Below are positions 11,240 through 22,540 of a stretch of DNA of 64,000 nt, one piece after another. Positions within the stretch are counted from its first letter, which is position 1; every line of letters begins with the position of its first letter. This stretch comes from Lumbricus terrestris (Eukaryota; Annelida; Clitellata; Crassiclitellata; Lumbricidae), in NCBI GenBank assembly GCA_949752735.1, contig OX457043.1:37880605-37944604 (forward strand), read 5' to 3'. The position numbers were made by a program, and so were the translations under genes. The notes under the pieces were generated by a model. It searched no databases, was not told the DNA's origin, and was given only the letters and a program-made list of their open reading frames with translations.

Positions 11240-11575
11240 AAATGACCAACTATTTATACTACACTTTGAAGAGCAGTCTCGGTGGAATGAAAAGCCCTAA
11301 CACCGGACTGATTTGCAGGAAGGAGGCCAGATTTACTCAAGGTAAGGTAGAAACTGCAGAGACAAGATGTTCAAGAGTCTTGGAAAGAAAGGAGATTTGA
11401 GATAGGCTGAAAATATTGGCAAGACTGGTGTAAGGGATAAGGTCTTTGTACGAAGGAAAGACGAGGGCCCGTTTCTGTGAGAGAGATGGATGTACCTTCA
11501 GAGAGGGACCTATTAAACAGATAAACCAGGAAATGGACAGCATCATCTAAAATGTTGTTAATAACAAAAGAGGAA
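11240..11575 (-). pseudogene. L2/CR1-like LINE RT N-terminal fragment
   Basis: The minus strand encodes SQKRALVFPSYKDL, SFLSKTLEHLVSAVSTLP and, one frame away, QSGVRAFHSTETALQS. The same block is seen in the plus-strand LINE at 62510-62730 (EKRALVFPSLK, SFLSKTLERLVS, HSTETALLSL). It is a fragment only, without a catalytic motif. Confidence 0.65.
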
Positions 11576-11681
11576 GTCGATCTAGATCACACGAGTTCAA
11601 GTTAGCAGATGTGAAAAATACCGTAATAGTAATACAAAAAAGAAAGGTATGCTTCAGGTATTGTTTCAATTGCAATTGGTG

Positions 11682-12475
11682 AAGTAAATTGTAATTGTAA
11701 TTGTAATCGTACATTTATATAGTGCCACTTCAAGAGAACTCCTCAGAGGCGCTCCCGACCTGACACCAAACCACAATCAAAGAGAATGGTTTTCAAACGC
11801 TTGCGGAAAAGGGGCAAAGAAAGACAAAGAAGTTCATTACGGAGACTAATAGGTAACTTATTCCAGAAAGACGGACCAACCATAGCAAAGCTTCTATGTA
11901 GCACTGTGGAAGATCGAGCCCTAGGGACAACCAGGTCACCATGCGTAGCAGAGCGAAGGAATCTACGGCCTGGGATGGACAGCACAGGTACACAGAGCTC
12001 CATAAGATAGATCAGAGCTTGGTCTGCTAGGCAATTACGCATGAACATTAAAATCTTAAACTCAATACGTTTTTGCATAGGCAACCAGTGCAGTTCTTCC
12101 CGTATGAAACTTGATATAGGCTAAGCCCAAATTTTTGTATGCCGCCAATCAGGCCGGCCGCAGCATTAAGGACAGATTGCAACTTATTAATGCGTGAAAG
12201 GGTTAAGCCCGCATAGATGGCACTACCATAGTCAACTCTCGTGCATATAAATGCATGCATCAGAGTAGTGGCAGCTTTGGTTGTAAGTGAGCCATGTACC
12301 TAGCGAATTTGACGAAGATGGTAGAAGCAAGTGCGACATACATTCCTCACGTTATCAGAAAGGGTCAATTCCTGAAGATATGAAGTAAAGATTGCAAATA
12401 ACAGAGGCTGAGAAGAGATCCCTGCAGGACACCAACAAATGCAGCAGAAAGAATCAGACCACGCATAGCCAACTG
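11682..12475 (-). mobile_element. L2/CR1-like LINE C-terminal fragment
   Basis: The minus strand contains CRTCFYHLRQIR, HAFICTRVDYGSAIYAGL, KRIEFKILMFMRN, GDLVVPRARSS and MVGPSFWNKLP, the C-terminal domain shared by the LINE fragments here. It ends in the common GGGAGCGCCTCTGA tail and a (TTACAA)n repeat near 11682-11712. Frameshifts occur near 12050 and 12270. Confidence 0.75.
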
Positions 12476-13737
12476 CTAATATCAACTAGAAAATTAACTG
12501 TTTATGACCTTCCCTACACATATTCTAACACTCGTCTATTCTCTATACCAGAGGTGCGCAACCTTTTCGTTCGTGTCGGCCGCATCAAAGGCTCATGTTC
12601 ATACCACGGCCGCCAAGATATCTGCTGCTTTGATACTTAAAATATATGCATGTCTATTGTGACAAGAAATAGGATAATGTTAGTAAACAGTGACGATGTC
12701 CAGGTAAGTTTTCCGTTAAAAATAATAAAGTTTGCCGACACAAACTTTTCTCGAATCGCCTTCTAATTTTGCATAGGGATGAGACTCATGACAGCGGAAA
12801 TGCTGCTTTGCATTGTCCCTTTTATGGTTTTCACTATTTCATTGCAGATGAGGCATTTCATTGATTGTTTATTAGCTGTCTCTTTGAAGTTCAGTCTTCA
12901 GCCGTTGAGCAGGTTTGTGACATGGATGACCTCGTGATCCCCTCCGACCTCCGCCATCCCGCTCTGTCCTGCGCCTTCTTCTTGGTGCGACCATATGGAT
13001 CTCCGTTCTCGAGATTGCTCAGCATATTTAATCTTCTTCTGCCTCTCGATTCGGGATCTCGCTAGCGGAACATCCGGTTCACGCCGATTTTCGCTTGGAA
13101 AGAATAAGCCGGTTTATTGGGATTTTTAGCCATATGATTGCAACTGTCTCGTCTATTTGAGTGTATTAGGCGTCCGAGTCTACTTCTGCGATGTTTGTTT
13201 GGACTTTCGCGTGGAACAATTTGATTTGGACAATTTAATACCATCTACGATATCTTCGCATTGCATCATGTGCTCTGCAACAACTAAAAACGAAATGTCC
13301 GGATACGAATTTCCACGCGCTTCTCCTGCAAGTCCTCCGGAATGGATTATAAAGACACTAGCAACAATTCCGCTAAGTCATGAATTCAATCTTATCGGGC
13401 ACTATATACTTCGAATGGACAGACTTTGTAGCATCGGCTAGACTTACTAATGAACTGACGATTCTTCAAACACGACACCATCGTGAAGCGAGTGTCAGTA
13501 GCGCTGATTACAGCTGCTAATAACTGACGGGCCGTTTTTGGCTTATCCTGATTCAATGACAGTAATTCAACATCATCTGTCTATTTTAATATCAACAACG
13601 TAACGGACGGATGCCAGCCCGTGGCCGCCACAACTTTATTTCAATATTATTACCATAAGCTTTATTATTACTTCTGTGTATTATTTTAATTATTATTTTA
13701 ATTTATTATTTTAATGATGACAAACCTGGTTTCAGCA
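12476..13737. other. unassigned 1.26 kb with one hAT-like terminus
   Basis: No gene is recognised. At 12549 a sequence CAGAGGTGCGCAACCTTTTC resembles a hAT terminus, but I find no matching inverted end or 8-bp duplication. Short open frames (12865-13065, 13157-13441) show no motif I know. The right part is AT-rich and ends at the LINE start. Confidence 0.35.
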
Positions 13738-14438
13738 TGAAAAGAGGAGGAGGTACACATGGAAAGCACCGGGAGATGCAACAAGATACCAACTAGACTA
13801 CATATTGGTAAGAACAAGATACAGGAACAGTGTGAAAAATGCAAGAGCGATGCCTGGGGCGGATGCAGACACAGACCACAATCTAGTCGTCATGAAGGCA
13901 CAGATAAAGCTGAAATTCATTAAGAGGAAAAGGAAGAGAAGAAGCAGATGGAACAAAAACAACCTTAAAGAGAAAAGTAAACAGCTGGGAGAGAGAATAG
14001 AAGATAATCTAACAAACGGCGATGGAGAAGCCACGGAAGAGAGATTGAAAAGACTGAAAGAAAACATTATGCAAAAGACATCATAGGAATGGAAGAGAAG
14101 ATACTCCCTAGAAAACTATGGATCACGAGGGAAATGTTAGAGGAGATGGAGGAAAGGAGAAAATGGAAACACCAAAGCACTGAAAAAGCGAGGACGCAAT
14201 ACAAAAGACTGAACAACAAACTAAGAAGAACAACAGAAGAGGCAAGGGAAAAGTGGTGGGAGGAACAATGCAGGGAGTTAGAAGAGCTACAGGCAAGAGG
14301 AAGATATGACATAGTGTATGAAAATGTGAAAAGGCTAAACAAGAAACCAGGCAAAGGAGGAGGGATAGAGATCAAGGACAAGCAGGGGAACATACTGAAT
14401 GAAATAAATGAGGTCAAAAACCGATGGAAGGAGTACGT
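13738..14438 (+). pseudogene. LINE endonuclease C-terminus and linker
   Basis: A frame beginning at 13742 encodes KRRRYTWKAPGDATRYQLDY, then ADADTDHNLVVMKAQIKLK, the closing motifs of an APE endonuclease. A frameshift near 14080 leads into a highly charged linker (REMLEEMEERRKWKHQSTEK) ending NRWKEYV exactly at the hAT insertion. Coding resumes after the hAT element at 15621 with the duplicated codons. Confidence 0.78.
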
Positions 14439-15620
14439 CAGTGGTGGCCAACCTTTTGTACATAGTGTGCCACAAAAACTCACGCGTACCGTCCGCGTGC
14501 CACCAGGCACGTAATATACCAGAGAGACGTTTTGACCTGGTCCAATATGAAGTATGCACTTACATAAAGTAACTATGCAGATTTGGTGACATGTAAGCAC
14601 AGTGTTTGTTCATGGCCAGCTAAAAAAAATCGTGATTCTTTCTTACTCCCAGTAGCCTACTGAGCCTCATGGTAATGTTGCGTTCAAGGGCAATGTTACT
14701 CGTTATTATTGCTTCGATTTTGGGTACACCTGAACCTTCAAAAAATTTGAAAAAGCCTTTATGCTTGCCACCAGAATAAGTTTTTATCAGGCTTAACTCG
14801 TATAAATTTGACCATCAATATCAATTGATCCATTTTTCTGACAAAAAATTTACTGTTCTGACTAAAGGTGCTTTCTCTGGCTGGTAAAATTGTCCTGATA
14901 GCTGACCCAGGTCGGTATTTTTCACTAGAGTCCCCATGTATATCTTGTTGAAGTGACGTTCAACACTAATTATTTACATACCACAACTGCTACAGTACAC
15001 AGCAGACAAACATAATTTGGATGACTTTCCCAGAGTAAAAGTAATCTTACTTTTCTTCTAAAAATACTGATCTTCCAAATTTACACCAAACTCCTGCAAG
15101 ACAATCTTCGCACTTTCTGGAGGAACTAGCTGTCTTGCTGCAAGCAGAAATGCTAAAGACAAACCTGCTGCCAATATAAGAAAACCTATTTTAGACGATC
15201 AGGCAGTCTCTTCCTGCTAAAGACAAACCTGCTGCCAATATAAGAAAACCTATTTTAGACGATCAGGCAGTCTCTTCCTTTGTCTGATCCTGCAACCCTA
15301 CAGTGGGGTGGGGGGGGCAAATTCTTATCTCCAAATGGCAGAAATATGCTGTGGAGAAAGTGGACTTTGACCGTCGGCCTCAGTCCGCCTGTATAGCTCC
15401 TGTGCTGCGTCCGTCTGCAGCTGTCAGGTTAATTGACCTCACCGCTGGTCACTACAGCTACAGAGATGCAGAGGCACCTAAGATTCACCCAAGAGATAAC
15501 ATTTTAAACTAGCAGAGCTAGCATAGCAAATATTTTTCAAAAATTCCATGGTCCTCCGTGCCACTCATCAAAGGCCGGCGTGCCACAAGTGGCACGCGTG
15601 CCGCAGGTTGGCCACCACTG
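14439..15620. mobile_element. non-autonomous hAT element, perfect TIRs and TSD
   Basis: The ends are CAGTGGTGGCCAACCT and its exact reverse complement AGGTTGGCCACCACTG. They are flanked by a perfect 8-bp duplication GAGTACGT (14431-14438 and 15621-15628). The element is 1182 bp long. Removing it and one TSD copy restores the LINE linker. A 67-bp internal tandem duplication lies at about 15150-15283. No complete transposase frame is present. Confidence 0.92.
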
Positions 15621-16874
15621 GAGTACGTAGAAGAACTCTACAGAAACGAAGATCTCGATGGAGGAATATAAGATATTGAGAGAGAGGAGAGAGAAGAAGA
15701 CACTGGACCGGAGGTGCTGGCAGAGGAGGTACAAGCAGCAATAAGGGAAATGAAAGACAACAAGGCGGAGGGAATAGACGACATACCGGCAGAAATGCTC
15801 AAAAGTCTGGAGGAAGGAACCTTGAAAGAACTAGTGCAGTTATGCCAGGACATATACACAACGGGAGTATGGTTAGAAGACTTCCTACAAGCCATCCTCA
15901 TTCCGATTAAGAAGAAACCAAATACAACATCTTGCGAAGAACACAGAACCATCAGCTTGCTCACCCATGCATCCAAAATCATGGTAAGAATACTGGCAAA
16001 GAGAGTGCTGGGAAAAACAGAGTCAATTGGAGGACTAGGAGATGACCAATTCGGTTTCAGGAAGGGGGTGGGAACAAGAGATGCTATCGGAACATTGCGA
16101 ATACTAACAGAAAGGAGCTGCCAGAATGGACAGGACATATATATATATGTTTTGTGGATTATGAGAAGGCATTCGATAGAGTCAACTGGAGAAAGCTACT
16201 ACATGTACTGAGGAGAATGGGAATAGACTGGAGAGACAGAAGATTGATAGGAAATTTATACATGGGGCAGAAAGTAAAAATAAGAATCGACGGGGAGTAC
16301 TCAGAACCAGGAAAGGTGGGAAGAGGAGTAAGACAGGGCTGCCCTCTATCACCTCTTTTATTCAACATATATATAGAAGAACTGGTTAGAGAAGCACTAG
16401 ATGATCTGGAAGAAGGCATAAAGGTGGGTGGAAGATGGATTAAGGCGCTGAGGTTTGCGGACGATCAGGCAATGCTGGCGAGAAGCCAGAAGGGGCTGCA
16501 AGAAGTGATGGATAGATTGAACACAACGTCAATTGAATACGGCATGAGGATTAACATCAAGAAGACAAAAGTAATGAAGATCAGCAAGGGAGAAGAAACT
16601 ACAGTCAACATCAAAATAGAAGGCAAGGAGATAGAACAGGTGAAGGAATTTTGCTACCTGGGAAGCTTGATGACAACAGATGCTAAATGTCATAAGGAAA
16701 TCAGAAGAAGGATTGCAATGGGAAAGGAGGCTTTTACGAAAAGAGGAGAACTACTACGAGGAAAGCTAAACAGAAACCTCAAGAAAAGAATGATAAAAAC
16801 ACTGGTGTGGAGTGTGGCGCTGTATGGCTCCGAAACTTGGATCATGAGAAAAGAAGACATAAAGAAAAGACACG
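15621..16874 (+). pseudogene. LINE reverse transcriptase
   Basis: The coding region has VQAAIREMKDNKAEGIDDIP, LIPIKKK, the finger motif HRTISLLTHASKI and FGFRKGVGTRDAI. A frameshift near 16140 follows, then MDYEKAFDRVNW, GVRQGCPLSPLLFN and the catalytic RFADDQAML. The region ends with SVALYGSETWIMRKEDIKK. The catalytic DD is intact. It is inactivated by an early stop (near 15670), the frameshift and the truncated C-terminus. Confidence 0.82.
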
Positions 16875-16959
16875 TTCACATGGGACCATGGTGGCCGGAG
16901 ATCCTAGGTATTTCCTTGCTAACTTAGCTAGGGCTGAGTGCTTGTCCTCCTGTAACTTC

Positions 16960-17390
16960 CACCACTGCAATGAATCCAGATCTTTCTAAATTTGTCGAAC
17001 AAGTCTGTATCGTTCAACAACTGATTTCGTGGAGGACGAACAAGACGTCAGTGGCTCATCTTCAGAGTCGGATGACAGTTCATACAGTCGCATTTTCTTT
17101 TGGGATCATTCTTCTAATGTGTGCTGAAGGTCAGCAGGTTGGTCTGAGTTTTCCACAAGAACTTTCAGCTCTTGCCAAACCTCGTCTCTTCTGTCTTTTT
17201 GCAAGCATTTCAGATGTTTGAAATGTGGGTCGAGAGCAGTTGCGATTCTCAACCATGACATGTTGAAGTCTTGTTTTCATTGTTGAAGATCTGCGATGAA
17301 TGCAGTTTTGAACTGTCCGATGCTTGCAGGATCATCATCATGTACTGATATTTCTAATTCGCATAAATCCTATATTAGAGATACTGTGGC
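16960..17390 (-). pseudogene. hAT-superfamily transposase fragment
   Basis: The minus strand encodes MSWLRIATALDPHFKHLKCL, then RRDEVWQELKVLVEN, then ELSSDSEDEPL. The LDPxFKxLxFL...EVWxxL pattern is typical of the hAT dimerisation-region side of ZBED/hAT transposases. Several stop codons interrupt it and only about 140 residues are recognisable. Confidence 0.65.
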
Positions 17391-17406
17391 GTGCAATAGT
17401 CATTAA

Positions 17407-18308
17407 CACGTTGACCGCGATAACAATTATTGGCCAGGCGCGGCACATATAGGCCAAAATACTAAAAGTTAAAAAAAAATTATTTGATGTGTTTGACATC
17501 CTTTTATTCAAAGAATCAGAAATAACTGTTCCTTATATATGTGTTTGTCTTTGTGTCAAACTGATTGCTAAATAGAAATCAAATTTAGTGTGAAACAGTT
17601 TGAAAAACTGTAATACACACGGTGCAGCTCTGAAGGGCAAGAATTTCTGCATTTCTGTTGCATTTGTTGGTTAGCTATAGATCCATTTTCGTGCTCAGTT
17701 TTTCGGTATCATATTAGCAATGGCAAGAAACTGTTTTGCTAATCTGTTTGTCTCAGTGCAGAATAGATAAAGCTATGCCTTATTTATTTTGTGGCCTCAA
17801 GTCACAAGATAGGGCAACGACCTCATCAGTAATGAAGCATTCAAAAAGTTCATGGGTGCACAAGTCGAAACTGTCCAACTCTGTCGTATGCCTATCATCG
17901 CTTATTTCATAGTTACTATCCAAAGCACAGTCATTGTTACCAAAAGATTCATTGTCCAATTCGTAAAACATCTGCAAAGCATCTTGTAACCTGTTATTTT
18001 TCAAGTAATTCCGATTGATATATTGATTTTACCGAACACGCTAGTCACGCTATAGGAACAAGATGGCTGACACCACAACAGACGCCTTATTCGTTTGGTT
18101 CTTTCACTTAGACAGAACTAATAAATAGTCTTACATGCATTCAACAGATGGCAGAACATGTCCTTTATAACTAATAAGCGGTAGGAAATATTACCGGGAC
18201 GCGGAACTGCCTATAAGCGGCTGATACCTGAGGGACGTGTATACACGTCCCTCGCGTCTGAGATAGCCCATTTTGGGACGTGTATACACGTCCCTCGTGG
18301 CCAACGTG
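17407..18308. mobile_element. piggyBac-like TTAA element, non-autonomous
   Basis: The ends are CACGTTGACC and GGCCAACGTG, flanked on both sides by TTAA (17403-17406 and 18309-18312), the piggyBac target site. It is 902 bp long. Near the right end two identical 20-bp palindromes GGGACGTGTATACACGTCCC lie 43 bp apart (18232-18251, 18275-18294). A minus-strand frame of 74 codons (17780-18004), rich in acidic residues, could be a leftover piggyBac N-terminus, but that is only a guess. Confidence 0.75.
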
Positions 18309-18479
18309 TTAAAATGGGTATTACATTAACGCGCACTATTACCGCGTTAAAAAAATTAATCGCAACTTTTTTAAGCGCGTTAATCGCTCGCGTTAACGGC
18401 GATTACTCGACAGCCCTACTTAAAACACTTCCTGATATTTAATAGTTATTATTTCTGCTCAGTGGTTTCGCCAAGCTCT

Positions 18480-18718
18480 TAGGGTGGGTGGGGTGGGGTA
18501 GTGGGGTAGAGGGGTGGGCGTGGGGTGGGGTGGTGGGGATGGGTGGCGATGGGGTGGGATGGAAGTGGGAGGGGGCTGGGACGAGGAAATTTTCCCGAAA
18601 ACCGAAATTTCTCGGGTGGCGTACCAGAGGAGGTCGGAGTGTGGTGGGGTGTGGTGGGGCTGTGACCGGAGCAGGTCGAATCCTAAATTTCACAGGCAAC
18701 GCCGGGCACCCCAGCTAG
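18480..18718 (+). mobile_element. Helitron-like element, 3' end only
   Basis: A G-rich run (GGGTGGGGT repeats, 18480-18560) leads to CGAAATTTCTCGGG and then CACAGGCAACGCCGGGCACCCCAGCTAG before T. The last ~100 bp resembles the 3' part of the 23733-24453 and 33914-34614 copies, including the CTAG end at 18715-18718. The 5' part is missing. Confidence 0.5.
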
Positions 18719-19299
18719 TCATGAATAAATCTGCTTGGCAAATAGGAGATAAATTCTTTAAGTCACACAGGATGCCCAACATAGTTACTATTCAGTTATT
18801 TAGGAACATAAACTATGCTGATTGAGATTTTAAAATGTTAAAAAGGTGGAAATGCCTATCATAAGACTGACCCTTTGAATTCATTCCATCTCATTGGTGT
18901 TCTATGGGTTGGCTGAATAGGATGGAGAGCGTTCACAAACAAGTGAAGATGTTTCACCATCAATCGAACCAACCGTACATGTTCCACACTAAATGATGCA
19001 ACCTCAAAACAAACATAAACATAAAATGCAGAAACAATTCCTCTACTGAATCTCTAAATGTAACTAGCATGACCTAGCCCTCCCCACAAGGGAAGCAGAG
19101 TTGCTCATGAGAAATTTGAAAACATCAGTTGCTTACCATAAGCGTAAACTTTCAGAAAAATATTGTGAGCCCATTGCGCTCCCATCTCTCTTTCCTTCCC
19201 TTCCATATCCAGCAAGGGGTCTAAGAAGGGTGTGCTGTAAGTTGCCCAATGGGGTCCAGGGGAAGCATTTCAGAGCCTGCAATGACCAAATAATTGTAT
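18719..19299. other. unassigned 580 bp
   Basis: I see no coding similarity, terminal repeats or tandem structure here. Composition is ordinary AT-rich intergenic DNA. Confidence 0.5.
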
Positions 19300-19860
19300 G
19301 GTTTGCATAACACTCATTGCAGCATAGTGCATTCTTTGTTATTGATCCCATACATGGTATGGAAAAGTCCTGGGCACGACGTTAAACTGCATCCATCCTC
19401 CGCCACAGGGAACCAACAACGTCTCTGTGCCGGTCCTAAGCCCGGACAAAGTGAGGAAGGTCTGCCAGATGGGTGGCGATACGCTGGCAGTAAAAGACCA
19501 AGACGATCGAAATCTGCAAAAACCACGGCACAAGTGACAGAGCGACCCAGATGCTTTAAGGTGTCATGATGTGGAGCAGACATGCACAGGCCGGTCAGGA
19601 CAGACCGGTGGAGAGAGTCGGGGGAGAGCGTGGGACACATACGGGCATTGACCCAAGTTGTCCTTCATGCCTCTCTCCCAATATTCTCTTCATTTAGACA
19701 AGGCGGTCTAACTGCTCCAAGATGTTAATGGTATGGAGCAGACCTGCTGACCGGACCGGTTGAAGCTGGGCAGCATGATGCGAGACAGACTCAGACAGAG
19801 AGTGGCGTCGGACTCTTACGGGCATTGAGCCCAATGATGTTGATGATGATGATGATGATG
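19300..19860 (+). repeat. LINE-type 3' tail with (GAT)n end
   Basis: Non-coding sequence contains two related blocks (about 19440-19650 and 19700-19835). Both include ATGGAGCAGACCTGCTGACCGG-type and TACGGGCATTGA(C/G)CCAA sequence. The second ends in a (GAT)n run at 19836-19866. A trinucleotide tail after a repeated 3' UTR is usual for RTE-group LINEs. No RT motif remains, so the class is inferred. Confidence 0.4.
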
Positions 19861-20035
19861 ATGATGGTATGGAATGAGCTTCCACTTTCTATATGCCATT
19901 ATGCCTTGGGTTTGCTCAGATGCATTTTATCGTAGCCTTAAAACCGTGCTTTCAGCCGAGGTTGGGTCAGAAGCACTCCTGAGTACCAACCTTGAAGGGG
20001 CACTATAATGAATGAATGAATGAATGAATGAATGA
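19861..20035 (+). mobile_element. L2/CR1-like LINE 3' tail
   Basis: The plus strand encodes VWNELPLS and FYRSLKTVLSAEVGSEA. It ends with the family tail CTTGAAGGGGCACTATAATGAATG and a (GAAT)n run to 20035. It abuts an opposite-strand copy tail to tail. Confidence 0.7.
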
Positions 20036-20835
20036 ATAATTCATTCATTCATTCGAGTATTTATATAGCGCCTCTTCAAGGAAACTACTCAGAGGCGCTC
20101 CCGACTCCAGTACGGACAAACAGAACAGTTTTTAAGTGCTTGTAGAATGTGTCAGAGAGTGATCTAGGGAACAGGCGCAGCTCAAGTGGGAGGGCATTCC
20201 ATACCACTGGGCCAACCACAGAAAAAGCATGACTCTGCATGATGGAGGTACGAACAAATGGGACAAAGAGTACTTCCCTAACAGCCGAGCGTAGGGACCG
20301 ACCAGTCCGAGCACTTAACACAGGCCGACAAAGATCGAGTAGGTAAGATGGAGCAAGACCTAGCTGGCAGCGCCATATTAAGGACGAGATTCTGTATTCG
20401 ATGCGCTGACGGACTGGGAGCCAATGCAGAACCTCCAGCATGTAATTTGTAACATGACCAAATTTGGGCAGATGACCAATGAGGCGTGCTGCAGCGCGCA
20501 GAATACGGTCAAGAGAAGATAATCGACCAGATGGTAAACCAGCATAAAGGGATAGGCAATAGTCAAGACGAGCTGAGACAAAGGAATGTACAAGCGTAGT
20601 TGCAGCACCAGTTGAGAGAGAGCGAGCGACAGTGCGAAGCTGGCGCAGCTGATAGAAACAGGAGCGACTGAGACGATTAATGTGAGGTACAAAAGTAAGT
20701 TCCTGGTCTAGCACAACACCAAGGTCACGGACTGAGGTGGAGAAAGTATAGTCAGGAAATTCAGCAGAGAGGTGAATCAGATCAAGCTTAGACAGCTGCT
20801 GCCTGGAGCCCAGAATAATGAAGATTCTAGACTGG
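20036..20835 (-). mobile_element. L2/CR1-like LINE 3' part with long open frame
   Basis: The minus strand has an uninterrupted frame (20085-20714, extendable to about 20830) that encodes the C-terminal third of the LINE ORF2. Visible motifs are SVRDLGVVLDQELTF, RLSRSCFYQLRQLR, SARLDYCLSLYAGL, VLHWLPVRQRIEYR, AFSVVGPVVWNALP and the end TGVGSASE. A short UTR and (CATT)n follow. The absence of frameshifts suggests a fairly young copy. It is truncated before the RT catalytic motifs. Confidence 0.85.
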
Positions 20836-21019
20836 GATTAGACGAAAATGTTGCTAAACATGAATACTGCATCCCCTACCCAGTAGCCCTCACATTGGCC
20901 ATTACCTGAAGCATGGGGTGTAAGCAATGATATATTATGCCAGATGATAACACATTACTAATAAACAATGATGGGCACAACAGTATTTAGAAAATAAATG
21001 TCTATTTTCAAAATAGAAA

Positions 21020-22540
21020 AGACTAGACTCTGTCGCCATCTATCCACTTTAATCCAGTATGTCCTTGTCCTGTCGCCCTTTTCATTACCCAGTCCACCAC
21101 CAGTGCAAAAATCAATGATGACAGCACACATCCTTGTCGCACTCCTGTCACAATTCGAAACCACTCTCCCACCTCTCCTCCGCACCTGATCGCACATCGG
21201 CTGTTGTCGTACAAACTTTTCACAATTCCTATGATTTTTCCGGGATCCCATAGCTTTGCATGATTTTCCACAACGACTCTCTGTGGACGCTGTCGAAGGC
21301 CTTCCTGAAGTCTATGAAGTTTATTGCTATAGGAACCTGCCACATCAAGGCCTTCTCGATGATCTGCCTGAGTGTGAAGATTTGTTCGCAGCATGACCTC
21401 CCTGGCCTGAACCCTGCCTGTTCTTGTCTCAGTCTTTCGTCCACCGCGTTTCTCATGCGGTTGAGCAGTATCGTAGCCATGATCTTTCCAGGTGTTGACA
21501 GTAGTGTGATGCCTCTCCAGTTAGAACATTCCCTCTGATCACCCTTCTTAGGAATTGGGATGATGATGCCATCTCTCCATTCGCTCGGCACTTCTCCCGC
21601 TTTCCACACTTCCCCGCACAGTTTGGTCAGCTGTTCCACCGTTGGTTTTCCGCCATATTTGAGCATTTCCGGTTGAATTCCATCTTGTCCTGCTGCTTTT
21701 CCATTCTTCAGATGTTTTAGCACTTTTTGGACCTCATTTTCCCTAATGTCTTCCAGATCTATGCCAAGTTCCTCCATCCCCTCATCCCACTCCAGGTTCG
21801 AAATGCATGTAGTTGGTTCCAGGCAGATCAGCACGCTCTCGAAATGTTCTTTCCATCCATCTCTCCATCTCCTCCTCGTGTGTCCTCGTCATCTGACCGT
21901 CTTTCTTTTTTACTGGCAGCTTTTGTGTTCCCATTCTTCCTGATGATAGTTCCTTCACTATTCGGTATAGAGTTTTCGAGTCTCCTCTTCTTCCTGCTTC
22001 CTCCGTCTTCTGCAGGATGTACTTGATTTTGTCTTTTCGGCATTTCTTCTTTACCTCCTTATCCTGTTCCTTATACTCTCTGGCTGCCTCTTGGTAACCA
22101 TCTCCACTCTCTCTTGATTGTTCCACTTTCTGCTTCATCTGCTTCCTATCATCTATTGCTTGCCATGTTTCTGCTGTTATCCACGCTTCCTTTCTTCTTC
22201 CTCTTCTGTACCCAACTGCTTTTTCGCTTGCCTTTATTACAGCCTCTTTCCACCCTTCCCATCTTTCATCCATCCTCCTCGGTTCCATATCATCACCATC
22301 CGCACTTTCACTGTTCTTTAATGCATCAAATCTGTTTTTTAGTTCCAGTTGGTACACATGTTGATTGACTTCTTTCTTTAACTCATTCACTGCTATGATC
22401 TTCACTTTCCCTGGTTTTTGCAATGCCTTCAGTTTGATTGTCATCTTTGCTACCAGCAGGTGATGGTCCGATGCTACATCCGCCCCTCTGTAGACCCTAA
22501 CGTCTGTCAGAGACGACATCCATCTTTCAGACATACATAT
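21020..22540 (-). pseudogene. RTE-like LINE endonuclease end, linker and RT
   Basis: Motifs in order are VRVYRGADVASDHHLLVAKM (endonuclease end), a charged linker, NGKAAGQDGIQPEMLKYGG, IPIPKKGDQRECSNWRGITL, EQAGFRPGRSCCEQIFTLRQ, INFIDFRKAFDSVHRESLW, and VRQGCVLSSLIFALVVDWVM. Homology stops near 21020 before the catalytic FADD motif, so the polymerase active site is lost. Frameshifts lie near 21830 and 21240. Confidence 0.85.

Larger units (their letters stand above)
13738..16874 (+). mobile_element. endonuclease/RT LINE, split by a hAT element
   Basis: Plus-strand coding runs from the endonuclease C-terminus (13742) through linker and RT to the start of the C-terminal domain (16874). It is interrupted only by the hAT element at 14439-15620. 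The 5' end is truncated and the 3' end is cut off abruptly inside the C-terminal domain, next to unrelated DNA. The clade is probably in the RTE/Jockey group, from the SDHNLVV-like endonuclease end and the GVRQGCPLSPLLFN motif. Confidence 0.8.
16875..18418 (-). mobile_element. hAT transposon relic containing a piggyBac-like element
   Basis: The right edge near 18418 reads GACAGCCCT inward to GGCGATTACTCGACAGCCCT, i.e. a CAGGGCTGTCGAGT-type hAT terminus on the minus strand. Between it and a minus-strand transposase relic (16960-17390) sits the TTAA element 17407-18308. The other terminus is not recognisable; the left edge is set only by the end of LINE similarity. Confidence 0.5.

Noticed and set aside
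12549..13640. Complete hAT element starting CAGAGGTGCGCAACC
   Set aside because: No inverted partner end or 8-bp duplication found, so only a lone terminus is noted.
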